Assembly: GCA_947454695.1 (NCBI GenBank)
Contig: CANGMW010000026.1
Coordinates: 1 to 14,819, forward strand
DNA length: 14,819 nucleotides
Origin: Comamonadaceae bacterium
Lineage (GTDB): Bacteria; Pseudomonadota; Gammaproteobacteria; Burkholderiales; Burkholderiaceae_C
Direction: 5' to 3'
Part shown: piece after piece, positions 1 through 7,729 of the stretch
Layout of the letters: each line of letters begins with the position of its first letter
Position numbering within the stretch: position 1 is the stretch's first letter
Program-made: the position numbers and the translations under genes
The notes under the pieces: model-generated
What the model saw: the letters and a program-made list of their open reading frames with translations, nothing else
The model's database searches: none
What the model was told of the DNA's origin: nothing

Positions 1-534
1 CCCGGTGAGGCCACACCGCTGGCCGTGCGCGACCGCACCATGCTGGAGTTGATGTACGCCAGCGGTCTGCGCGTGAGTGAGCTCGTCACGCTCAAGACTT
101 TTCATGTCAGCCCGCGCGACCAGGTGCTGCGTGTCATGGGCAAAGGCAGCAAGGAGCGCTTGCTGCCCTATGGCGATGTCGCGGCCCGGTGGCTGCAGCG
201 CTACATGAGCGAAGCGCGCCCCGCCTTGCTGGGCGAAAAACAAACCGACGACCTCTTCGTTACCCGACGCGGTACCCGCGCGGGTGAGGCCATGTCGCGG
301 GTGATGTTCTGGATGCTGGTGAAAAAATACGCCACCCTGGCCGGCATCACCAGCCCCCTGTCCCCCCACACCCTGCGCCACGCTTTTGCCACGCACCTGC
401 TCAACCACGGGGCCGACTTGCGCGCCGTGCAAATGCTGCTCGGCCACGCCGACATCTCCACAACCACCATCTACACCCACGTGGCCCGCGAGCGACTCAA
501 GTCGCTGCATGCGCAGCATCATCCGCGGGGATAA
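1..534 (+). CDS. xerD: Site-specific tyrosine recombinase XerD, C-terminal part (5' end outside window)
   Basis: The reading frame is open from base 1, so the N-terminal core-binding domain lies before the window and only the catalytic domain is present (about 177 codons). Catalytic motifs of the tyrosine recombinase family are visible in order: the first Arg in GLRVSEL, the Lys in GKGSKER, the HxxR box in HTLRHAF, the second His in LLGHADIS and the nucleophilic Tyr in TIYTHVA. The C-terminus HHPRG is typical of XerD rather than XerC. With XerC, XerD resolves chromosome dimers at dif under FtsK control in the cytoplasm (family knowledge). A DUF455 gene follows after 29 bases on the same strand. 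An integrase of a mobile element is unlikely given the XerD-type tail and the housekeeping neighbours. Confidence 0.95.
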   Translation, partial: PGEATPLAVRDRTMLELMYASGLRVSELVTLKTFHVSPRDQVLRVMGKGSKERLLPYGDVAARWLQRYMSEARPALLGEKQTDDLFVTRRGTRAGEAMSRVMFWMLVKKYATLAGITSPLSPHTLRHAFATHLLNHGADLRAVQMLLGHADISTTTIYTHVARERLKSLHAQHHPRG

Positions 535-563
535 TCTGCTTCGATTGCCTTCGCAGATGTCTC

Positions 564-1340
564 ATGCCCTCCCTCCGCCACCAAGCCCTCGCTGTCGTCC
601 TAGAACCCAACGCCGATGCCAAAGCGGCGCTGGCGCGCACCTTGGATGTGCACGCGCCGATCGATTCGAGCATCACCTTCCCGACGCCCGAGGGCATACC
701 CGGACGGCCGGCGCGGCCTGAGCTGTTTCCCAAACTGCAGTACAAGAAAAAACCGCTGACCTCGGTGGAGGGGCGCGCGGAGTTGCTGCATTCGCTGGCG
801 CACATCGAGCTCAATGCGATTGATCTGGCGGCCGATGTCGTGTGGCGGTTTGCGGGCATGCCTGAGGACTTTTACCGACAGTGGGCACAGGTCGCCCGAG
901 AAGAGGCGCTGCACTTTCAGTTGCTGCGCGACCACCTGCGCTCAATGGGCCATGACTATGGCGACTTCCCGGCCCACACCGGTTTGTGGGACATGGCCGA
1001 GAAAACCCGCCACGATGTGCTGGCCCGGCTGGCGCTGGTGCCACGCACGCTGGAGGCGCGCGGGCTCGATGCCTCGCCGGTGGTGAAGAACAAACTGGTG
1101 GGGGCGGGTGACCACCGCGCAGGCGAAATTCTGGACATCATCTTGCGTGATGAGATCGGCCATGTCGCGGTGGGCAACCACTGGTACCGCTACCTGTGCG
1201 CGCAACGGGGGCTGGACCCGGTTCAGACCTACGCCCAACTCGCCTCTGAGCACGGCGCGCCGCGGCTGCAAGGGCCGTTCAATCTGGCCGCGCGCCAAGC
1301 CGCCGGCTTCACCTCCGAAGAGCTGGCCGCGCTCGCCTAA
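564..1340 (+). CDS. DUF455 family ferritin-like protein
   Basis: The 258-residue protein matches the DUF455 (PF04305) ferritin-like family as I recognise it. Carboxylate and histidine residues sit where a di-metal four-helix bundle needs them: E82 in the AHIE segment, E113/E114 and H117 in an EExxH motif, E164, and E197 with H200 in DEIGH. These suggest a di-iron or similar centre. The family includes proteins annotated as rubrerythrin- or MiaE-like, but no reaction is established for this branch, so I assign none. The ATG at 564 is the natural start because homologous sequence begins right after it. It is 29 bases behind xerD and 96 bases ahead of the carbonic-anhydrase-like gene, so co-transcription with xerD is plausible. 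Confidence 0.85.
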   Translation: MPSLRHQALAVVLEPNADAKAALARTLDVHAPIDSSITFPTPEGIPGRPARPELFPKLQYKKKPLTSVEGRAELLHSLAHIELNAIDLAADVVWRFAGMPEDFYRQWAQVAREEALHFQLLRDHLRSMGHDYGDFPAHTGLWDMAEKTRHDVLARLALVPRTLEARGLDASPVVKNKLVGAGDHRAGEILDIILRDEIGHVAVGNHWYRYLCAQRGLDPVQTYAQLASEHGAPRLQGPFNLAARQAAGFTSEELAALA

Positions 1341-1381
1341 GGCTTTGGTGCCTCGCCAGGGCAGGGCGGGCAGGGGCTCTT

Positions 1382-1387
1382 TACAAT
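1382..1387 (+). promoter_or_regulatory. Possible -10 box (TACAAT) ahead of the gamma carbonic anhydrase gene
   Basis: TACAAT differs from the sigma-70 -10 consensus by one base and lies in the 96-base gap after the DUF455 gene. Transcription would start near 1394, giving a leader of about 43 bases to the ATG at 1437. I find no convincing -35 hexamer 16-18 bases upstream, so this is a weak call based on the -10 alone. Confidence 0.35.
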
Positions 1388-1436
1388 CCCTGACATGCGG
1401 CTGTCAACGCCGCGCCTGAACAGAGGAACTTCCAAG

Positions 1437-1961
1437 ATGGCAATTTACGAACTCGATGGCCACGCGCCTGAATTGGCGGCGGGTGCCTGGGTGGCCGACA
1501 GCGCGCAGGTGATCGGCAAGGTCACGCTGGGTGAGAACGCGAGCGTGTGGTTTGGCACGGTGATCCGTGGCGACTCCGAGCGCATCACCATCGGGCGTGG
1601 CTGCAATATCCAGGACGCCAGCGTGCTGCATGCCGACCCCGGCGTGCCGCTCACGCTGGGCGAGAACGTGTCGGTCGGCCATCAGGTCATGCTGCACGGC
1701 TGCACCGTAGGCGACGGCACGCTCATCGGCATTGGCGCCATCGTGCTCAACAACGCCAAGATCGGCAAGAACTGTCTGGTGGGTGCCGGCTCGCTGGTGA
1801 CCGAGGGCAAGGAGTTCCCGGACGGCTCCATGATTCTGGGCAGCCCGGCCAAAGCGGTGCGCCAGCTCTCGCCCGAGCAGATGGCGGGTCTCACGCGCAT
1901 CGCCACGCACTATGTTGAAAACGCCGAGCACTTTCGCAAGGGCTTGAAGAAAATTGCCTGA
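1437..1961 (+). CDS. Gamma-class carbonic anhydrase family protein (YrdA/PaaY-like)
   Basis: The 174-residue protein is a left-handed beta-helix (hexapeptide-repeat) protein. Repeated hexads such as IGKVTL, VSVGHQ and IGIGAI run through residues 24-125. The three zinc-ligand histidines of gamma carbonic anhydrases appear conserved as H65 (LHADPG), H82 and H87 (VGHQVMLHG). The family also contains inactive or acyltransferase-like members, so hydration of CO2 is inferred, not shown. Start choice: an in-frame ATG at 1395 would add 14 residues without family resemblance. The ATG at 1437 follows a GAGGAAC ribosome-binding site by a normal spacing and begins the conserved sequence. hslO follows after 28 bases, suggesting a shared transcript. 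The length is typical for YrdA-type proteins. Confidence 0.92.
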   Translation: MAIYELDGHAPELAAGAWVADSAQVIGKVTLGENASVWFGTVIRGDSERITIGRGCNIQDASVLHADPGVPLTLGENVSVGHQVMLHGCTVGDGTLIGIGAIVLNNAKIGKNCLVGAGSLVTEGKEFPDGSMILGSPAKAVRQLSPEQMAGLTRIATHYVENAEHFRKGLKKIA

Positions 1962-1974
1962 AGCGACGTCGCTT
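1961..1974. repeat. Perfect 14-base palindrome between the carbonic anhydrase gene and hslO
   Basis: AAGCGAC is followed immediately by its reverse complement GTCGCTT, starting on the last base of the upstream stop codon and ending 15 bases before the hslO start. It may be an operator half-site pair or a small mRNA hairpin near the hslO ribosome entry region. It could also be chance. There is no T-run after it, so it is not a terminator. Confidence 0.4.
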
Positions 1975-1989
1975 AAATCAAAGTTGCCT

Positions 1990-2970
1990 GTGTCTGAACT
2001 CCATAAATTTTTATTCGAAGGTCTGCCGGTTCGCGGCATGATCGTGCGCCTGACCGATGCCTGGCAGGAGGTGCTGCGCCGCCGTGCGGCCAACAGCACG
2101 TCCGGCCCTTACCCCTTGCCGGTGCAAGAGCTGCTGGGCGAGATGACAGCGGCCGGCGTGCTGATGCAGGCCAACATCAAGTTCAATGGCTCGCTGATTT
2201 TGCAAATCTTCGGCGACGGCCCGCTCAAGCTGGCCGTGGTGGAGGTGCAGTCGGACCTGAGTCTGCGCAGCACCGCCACTATCCGTGGCGAGGTGGCCCC
2301 CGGGTCGACGCTGCCGTCCATGCTCAATCTGCACGGCCAGGGGCGCTGCGCCATCACGCTGGACCCCAAAGACCGTTTGCCGGGTCAGCAGCCTTACCAG
2401 GGCGTGGTGCCGCTCACCGACGCGCAAGAAAAACCGCTGCACCAACTCAGCGACGTGCTGCAGCACTACATGCTGCAAAGCGAGCAGCTGCAGACCACGC
2501 TGGTGCTGGCCGCTGATGACCAGGTGGCCGCCGGCCTCTTGATTCAGCGCCTGCCCTTGCAGGGCGCGGGCAATCTGGAAGGGCATGCCGACGCCCAGAC
2601 GAAAGAAGCGCTGCACGAGCACTACCACCGCATCGCCACGCTGGCGTCCAGCCTCAAGCGCGAGGAGTTGCTGACGCTGGATGTGGAGACGATTTTGCGT
2701 CGCCTGTTCTGGGAAGAAAAACTGCAGCGCTTTGAGGCGGCGGTGGGCGAATCCGCACCGCGCTTTGCCTGCACCTGCAGCCGCGCCCGGGTGAGCCGCA
2801 TGATCGAAGGCCTGGGTGAGGCCGAAGCCCATGACATCCTGGCCGAGCAGGGCGCCATTTCGGTGGACTGTGAATTTTGCGGGGCTCAGTACCGCTTTGA
2901 CGCGGTCGATGCCGCGCAGATTTTCAAGCCTTTGGGCAAGCAGCCGCCGTCCAGCGACGCGGTGCAATAA
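1990..2970 (+). CDS. hslO: Hsp33 redox-regulated molecular chaperone
   Basis: Hsp33 is a cytoplasmic holdase activated when oxidative stress oxidises its zinc-binding cysteines (family knowledge). The predicted 326-residue protein carries the zinc site at its C-terminus: C261 and C263 (CTC) and C294 and C297 (CEFC). The spacing is identical to the CxC-(30)-CxxC arrangement of the E. coli protein. The N-terminal part up to about residue 240 is the chaperone domain, including the GPLKLAVVEV region. The start is taken as GTG at 1990 because MSELHKFLFEGLPVRG is where family similarity begins. Upstream in-frame TTG codons (1954, 1984) would add unrelated residues. No clear Shine-Dalgarno sequence precedes the GTG. 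The gene converges with ftsB, whose stop is 42 bases away. Confidence 0.95.
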   Translation: MSELHKFLFEGLPVRGMIVRLTDAWQEVLRRRAANSTSGPYPLPVQELLGEMTAAGVLMQANIKFNGSLILQIFGDGPLKLAVVEVQSDLSLRSTATIRGEVAPGSTLPSMLNLHGQGRCAITLDPKDRLPGQQPYQGVVPLTDAQEKPLHQLSDVLQHYMLQSEQLQTTLVLAADDQVAAGLLIQRLPLQGAGNLEGHADAQTKEALHEHYHRIATLASSLKREELLTLDVETILRRLFWEEKLQRFEAAVGESAPRFACTCSRARVSRMIEGLGEAEAHDILAEQGAISVDCEFCGAQYRFDAVDAAQIFKPLGKQPPSSDAVQ

Positions 2971-3012
2971 GGCTTAGCTGCCCAAAGCCCAGGGGGCTAG
3001 GGCCGGCAACGC

Positions 3013-3291
3013 TTATTTTTTGGTGAACTGCACGTAAATTTCGTTGGGCTTGACCATGCCCAACTCCATGCGTGCTTTTTCCTCGACCATCTCCAGGCCT
3101 TCTTTGAGGTCACGCACCTCGGCCACCAGCCGGTTGTTATTGAGCTGCGCCTGCTCGTTTTTCTTTTTCTGAGCATCGAGCTGGCTGACCATGCGCGAGA
3201 CATTGGGCACGCTGCCGCGCCCGAACCAGAGTTGCGCCTGCAAAATGAGCAGCAGCACGATGAGCGTGGTGGGGATGATGCGAACGTTCAT
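3013..3291 (-). CDS. ftsB: Cell division protein FtsB
   Basis: This is a 92-residue bitopic membrane protein of the divisome, which partners FtsL and FtsQ at the septum (family knowledge). A single hydrophobic segment spans about residues 5-23 (IIPTTLIVLLLILQAQLWF). A charged, heptad-like coiled coil follows at about residues 33-72. The conserved C-terminal signature ARMELGMVKPNEIYVQ is present. A strong GGAGG ribosome-binding site sits five bases ahead of the ATG. The gene is last in the leftward pyrG-kdsA-DUF1330-eno-ftsB series, 37 bases after eno, matching the common eno-ftsB pairing in proteobacteria. Length is normal. Confidence 0.95.
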   Translation of the reverse strand: MNVRIIPTTLIVLLLILQAQLWFGRGSVPNVSRMVSQLDAQKKKNEQAQLNNNRLVAEVRDLKEGLEMVEEKARMELGMVKPNEIYVQFTKK

Positions 3292-3328
3292 GGTTCCTCC
3301 CGTAGGCTCAAATCGTGCTGCCGGCGCA

Positions 3329-4612
<1,284 letters not shown>

Positions 4613-4639
4613 GTTTTCCCTTTGATTTAAAAAACTCTC

Positions 4640-4945
4640 TCAGACCGGGGCGGCAACGCCCTCGACCAGCACGGCATTGAAAAATTGGGTGGCGCCTTGG
4701 CGCTTAGCACGGGCCGCGGTGTACATCTCGCCGTCATAGAAGGCTTTGGCGGCTTCCACGCTGGGGAACTGCAGCACGGCCATGCGTGCCGGCTGCCAGT
4801 TGCCTTCGACGACTTCCATCGCGCCACCACGCACCAGGTACTCGCCGCCGGCGGCCTTCACCGCAGCAGGCGCCAGCGCCATGTACTGTTTGTACTGTTC
4901 CATGTCGGAAATGGCCATGTCGACGATCAGGTAAGCAGCTGGCAT
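4640..4945 (-). CDS. DUF1330 domain protein
   Basis: The 101-residue protein matches the DUF1330 (PF07045) family, small alpha/beta dimeric proteins of the ferredoxin-like (ABM) fold. Recognisable parts are the N-terminal strand AAYLIVDM, the segment GGEYLVRGG, and the C-terminal pattern EAAKAFYDGEMYTAARAKRQ. No biochemical function is established for the family, so none is assigned. The ATG at 4945 is preferred, with GGAG six bases upstream; an upstream in-frame TTG at 4963 would add six residues. It sits between kdsA (32-base gap) and eno (27-base gap) on the same strand, so it is very likely co-transcribed with the CTP/KDO/enolase genes. Confidence 0.88.
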   Translation of the reverse strand: MPAAYLIVDMAISDMEQYKQYMALAPAAVKAAGGEYLVRGGAMEVVEGNWQPARMAVLQFPSVEAAKAFYDGEMYTAARAKRQGATQFFNAVLVEGVAAPV

Positions 4946-4977
4946 GAAGGGCTCCGGGTTCAAAAAATTCAGTTGAC

Positions 4978-5832
4978 TTAAGTAAAGTGGTGTTCCAAAA
5001 AGCCATGCTGCTTGGTCACCGCGTCCAGGGCGACCAAGGTTTCCAGCAGGGCTTTCATGTGCTTCAGGGGCACGGCATTGGGGCCGTCGCTCAGGGCTTT
5101 GGACGGGTCAGGGTGCGTTTCCATGAACAGACCCGCCACGCCCACGGCCACGGCCGCGCGGGCCAGCACCGGCACGAACTCGCGCTGACCGCCGCTGCTG
5201 GTACCTTGGCCGCCGGGCAGCTGCACCGAGTGGGTGGCGTCAAACACGATCGGGGCGTTGGTCTCGCGCATGATGGCCAGCGAGCGCATGTCGCTCACCA
5301 GGTTGTTGTAGCCAAAGCTCACGCCGCGTTCGCAGGCCATGAAGTTGTCTTCGTTCAGGCCCTTGTCGCGCGCAGCGGCGCGGGCTTTGTCGATGACGTT
5401 TTTCATGTCGCCGGGGGCTAAAAACTGGCCTTTCTTGATGTTCACCGGCTTGCCCGATTGCGCCACGGCGTGGATGAAGTCGGTCTGGCGGCACAAAAAG
5501 GCGGGCGTTTGCAGCACGTCCACCACGGCCGCTGCGGCAGTGATGTCGTCTTCGGTGTGCACATCGGTGAGCACCGGCACATTCAGCTCACGTTTTACTT
5601 TGGCCAGAATCTCCAGACCGCGCTCACGACCGGGTCCGCGAAAGCTCGTGCCCGAGGAGCGGTTGGCTTTGTCGAAACTGCTCTTGAAGATGAAAGGAAT
5701 ACCCAGCGAGCGGGTGATCTCTTGGAGCGTGCCGGCGGTGTCCATCTGCAACTGCTCGGACTCGATGACGCAGGGGCCTGCGATCAAAAAGAAGCGATGG
5801 TTCAGCCCTGCCTCAAAGCCGCAAAGTTTCAT
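4978..5832 (-). CDS. kdsA: 3-deoxy-8-phosphooctulonate synthase (KDO-8-phosphate synthase)
   Basis: KdsA condenses phosphoenolpyruvate with arabinose-5-phosphate to give KDO-8-phosphate, the precursor of the LPS inner-core sugar. The 284-residue protein shows FLIAGPCVIES, SSFDKANRSS, PAFLCRQTD, VNIKKGQFLAPGD, FDATHSVQLPGG and METHPDPSKALSDGP. C21, H201, E238 and D249 align with the four metal ligands of the metal-dependent class (A. aeolicus C11, H185, E222, D233, recalled from family knowledge). This enzyme is therefore probably metal-dependent, unlike the E. coli one, which has Asn in place of that Cys. The ATG at 5832, behind GGGGACTCT, is chosen over an upstream in-frame start at 5871. 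It lies 79 bases downstream of pyrG. Confidence 0.97.
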   Translation of the reverse strand: MKLCGFEAGLNHRFFLIAGPCVIESEQLQMDTAGTLQEITRSLGIPFIFKSSFDKANRSSGTSFRGPGRERGLEILAKVKRELNVPVLTDVHTEDDITAAAAVVDVLQTPAFLCRQTDFIHAVAQSGKPVNIKKGQFLAPGDMKNVIDKARAAARDKGLNEDNFMACERGVSFGYNNLVSDMRSLAIMRETNAPIVFDATHSVQLPGGQGTSSGGQREFVPVLARAAVAVGVAGLFMETHPDPSKALSDGPNAVPLKHMKALLETLVALDAVTKQHGFLEHHFT

Positions 5833-5911
5833 AGAGTCCCCACGCGGGTCAGGTTGTGAACTGCGCTGCATTCAACGGGGGGCTTCGCATCCTGGCGCGG
5901 TCCGGCGTTGC

Positions 5912-7579
5912 TCATGCCACGGCCTTCAGGCTCTTGCCACCGGTTTGGTGGTCCAGCGCCGCCTTGATGAAGGCATTGAACAGCGGGTGCCCGTCCCAGG
6001 GCGTGGATTTGAATTCGGGGTGGAACTGCACGCCGATGAACCAGGGGTGGACGTTTTGCGGCAACTCCACGATCTCCGTGAGGTGTTCACGCTGGGTGAG
6101 CGCAGAAATCACCAAGCCGGATTGGCGCAAGGTGTCCAGGTAATTCACATTGGCTTCATAACGGTGACGGTGGCGCTCGGTCACCACATCGCCGTAGATC
6201 TTGTGCGCCAGCGTCCCCTTGGCCACGTCGGAGCTCTGCGCGCCCAGGCGCATGGTGCCGCCCAGGTCGGAGTTTTCGTCGCGCGTCTTGATGGTGCCGT
6301 CGGCATCTTTCCACTCGTTGATGAGGGCGATGACCGGGTTGGGGCTGTCGGGCTCGAACTCGGTGCTGTTGGCATGCGCCAAGCCGGCCACATGGCGGGC
6401 GAATTCAATGGTGGCGACCTGCATACCCAAGCAGATGCCGAGGTAGGGCACTTTGTTCTCGCGGGCAAAACGGGCGGTGCTGATCTTGCCTTCAATGCCG
6501 CGCTTGCCAAAACCGCCGGGCACCAAAATGCCATCGTATTTGGCCAGGCGGGAGATCTCTTCATCGGTGATGGTTTCCGAGTCCACATGTTCGATCTTCA
6601 CGCGCACATGGTTTTTCATACCGGCGTGGCGCAGCGCTTCATTGACCGACTTGTAGCTGTCCGACAGGTCCACATACTTGCCCACCATGGCAATGGTGAC
6701 TTCGCCTTGCGGGTGTTCGGTCTCGTAGACGAGATCGTCCCAGCGTTTGAGAACAGCCGGGGGCGTGTTCAGCCGCAGCTTGTCGCAGATGAGGCCATCG
6801 AGCCCCTGCTCGTGCAGCACGCGCGGCACTTTATAAATGGTGTCCACATCGGGCATAGAGATGACGCCCCAGGCCGGCACGTTGGTGAACAGGCTGATTT
6901 TTTCGCGCTCGTCATCGGGAATGGTGCGGTCGGCGCGGCACAGCAGCGCATCGGGCTGGATACCAATTTCGCGCAGCTTTTGCACCGTGTGCTGGGTCGG
7001 CTTGGTTTTGAGCTCGCCGGCCGCTGCAATCCAGGGCACATAGGTCAGGTGCACAAAAGCGGTGTTGTTGGGGCCTAAACGCAGGCTCAACTGACGCACG
7101 GCTTCCAGAAACGGCAGGGACTCGATGTCACCCACCGTACCGCCGATTTCCACAATCGCCACATCCACCGCTTCGGGCGTGTCAAAGCCGGCGCCGCGTT
7201 TGATGAAGTCCTGAATTTCATTGGTGACGTGCGGGATGACCTGCACGGTCTTGCCCAGGTAATCGCCACGGCGCTCTTTTTCGAGCACGCTTTTGTAGAT
7301 CTGGCCGGTGGTGAAGTTGTTGGCGCGGCGCATGCGCGTTTCGACGAAACGCTCATAGTGGCCCAGGTCCAGGTCGGTCTCGGCCCCATCTTCGGTCACG
7401 AATACCTCGCCATGTTGGAACGGCGACATGGTGCCGGGGTCCACGTTGAGGTAGGGATCGAGCTTGATGAGGGTGACTCTGAGGCCCCGCGATTCCAGAA
7501 TCGCAGCTAAGGAGGCTGAGGCGATTCCCTTGCCAAGGGAAGACACCACACCGCCGGTGACGAAGACAAATTTGGTCAT
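5912..7579 (-). CDS. pyrG: CTP synthase (glutamine-hydrolysing)
   Basis: PyrG aminates UTP to CTP using ATP and glutamine. The 555-residue protein has both expected domains. The N-terminal synthetase domain opens with the P-loop-like GGVVSSLGKG (K17) and carries the DPYLNVDPGTMSP motif. The C-terminal class I glutamine amidotransferase domain has nucleophile C383 in GICLGMQ and the His/Glu pair H520 and E522 in VQFHPEF. Length matches the family. The ATG at 7579 begins the conserved MTKFVFVTGG; a 58-residue upstream in-frame extension is not family-like and would read through the promoter region. No good Shine-Dalgarno sequence precedes the start. It is the first gene of the leftward operon and divergent from coaBC. 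Confidence 0.98.
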   Translation of the reverse strand: MTKFVFVTGGVVSSLGKGIASASLAAILESRGLRVTLIKLDPYLNVDPGTMSPFQHGEVFVTEDGAETDLDLGHYERFVETRMRRANNFTTGQIYKSVLEKERRGDYLGKTVQVIPHVTNEIQDFIKRGAGFDTPEAVDVAIVEIGGTVGDIESLPFLEAVRQLSLRLGPNNTAFVHLTYVPWIAAAGELKTKPTQHTVQKLREIGIQPDALLCRADRTIPDDEREKISLFTNVPAWGVISMPDVDTIYKVPRVLHEQGLDGLICDKLRLNTPPAVLKRWDDLVYETEHPQGEVTIAMVGKYVDLSDSYKSVNEALRHAGMKNHVRVKIEHVDSETITDEEISRLAKYDGILVPGGFGKRGIEGKISTARFARENKVPYLGICLGMQVATIEFARHVAGLAHANSTEFEPDSPNPVIALINEWKDADGTIKTRDENSDLGGTMRLGAQSSDVAKGTLAHKIYGDVVTERHRHRYEANVNYLDTLRQSGLVISALTQREHLTEIVELPQNVHPWFIGVQFHPEFKSTPWDGHPLFNAFIKAALDHQTGGKSLKAVA

Positions 7580-7587
7580 GTCAGAGG

Positions 7588-7600
7588 GAGCGAAGCGCTC
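7588..7600 (-). promoter_or_regulatory. Short hairpin in the pyrG leader
   Basis: GAGCG and CGCTC flank a three-base loop between the TATAAT box and the pyrG start codon, 8 bases from the ATG. A 5-base-pair G/C-rich stem here would overlap the ribosome entry zone, which lacks a clear Shine-Dalgarno sequence. Any role in control of pyrG translation is inference. Confidence 0.3.
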
Positions 7601-7619
7601 AGGGAGGTGGTAAAGCGAG

Positions 7620-7625
7620 ATTATA
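7620..7625 (-). promoter_or_regulatory. -10 box (TATAAT) of the pyrG operon
   Basis: Read on the minus strand this is a perfect TATAAT, placed so that transcription would start near 7613 and leave a leader of about 34 bases before the pyrG ATG. The best -35-like hexamer, TTGGCC at 7647-7652, has a spacer of 21 bases, which is too long, so the -35 is unresolved. The 150-base gap between pyrG and coaBC is the only obvious place for the operon promoter. Confidence 0.6.
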
Positions 7626-7729
7626 GGCGCGCGCCGCGGCCCCGCCGGCCAAACCGCCCCCGCCAGCCCACAAATTTCTGCCGTCAGGCCAGTGCGCGTC
7701 GCGGCCATGTCTCTGCTACATTGCGGAGC

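Noticed and set aside
1..534. Possible phage or integrative-element integrase at the left edge
   Set aside because: The catalytic domain and the C-terminal HHPRG tail fit chromosomal XerD. No attachment repeats or other mobile genes are nearby.
1395..1436. 14-residue N-terminal extension of the carbonic anhydrase protein from the ATG at 1395
   Set aside because: The added residues lack family similarity, and a good ribosome-binding site precedes the ATG at 1437. A leaderless start at 1395 cannot be fully excluded because a -10-like box lies just upstream.
2011..2967. A 318-codon minus-strand open frame opposite hslO
   Set aside because: The His/Gln/Arg-rich translation and its exact coverage by hslO mark it as a shadow.
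2971..3012. Hairpins (GGCTT/AAGCC and AGCCC/GGGCT) between hslO and ftsB as a terminator
   Set aside because: The stems are five pairs, mutually exclusive and without a T-run on either strand, so I do not call a terminator for either convergent gene.
5833..5911. Extra gene or regulatory element between pyrG and kdsA
   Set aside because: The 79-base gap holds no credible short gene, terminator or promoter that I can support.
5339..7078. A 579-codon plus-strand open frame opposite kdsA and pyrG
   Set aside because: It spans two well-supported genes on the opposite strand and resembles no protein. Its openness follows from the codon use of pyrG and kdsA.
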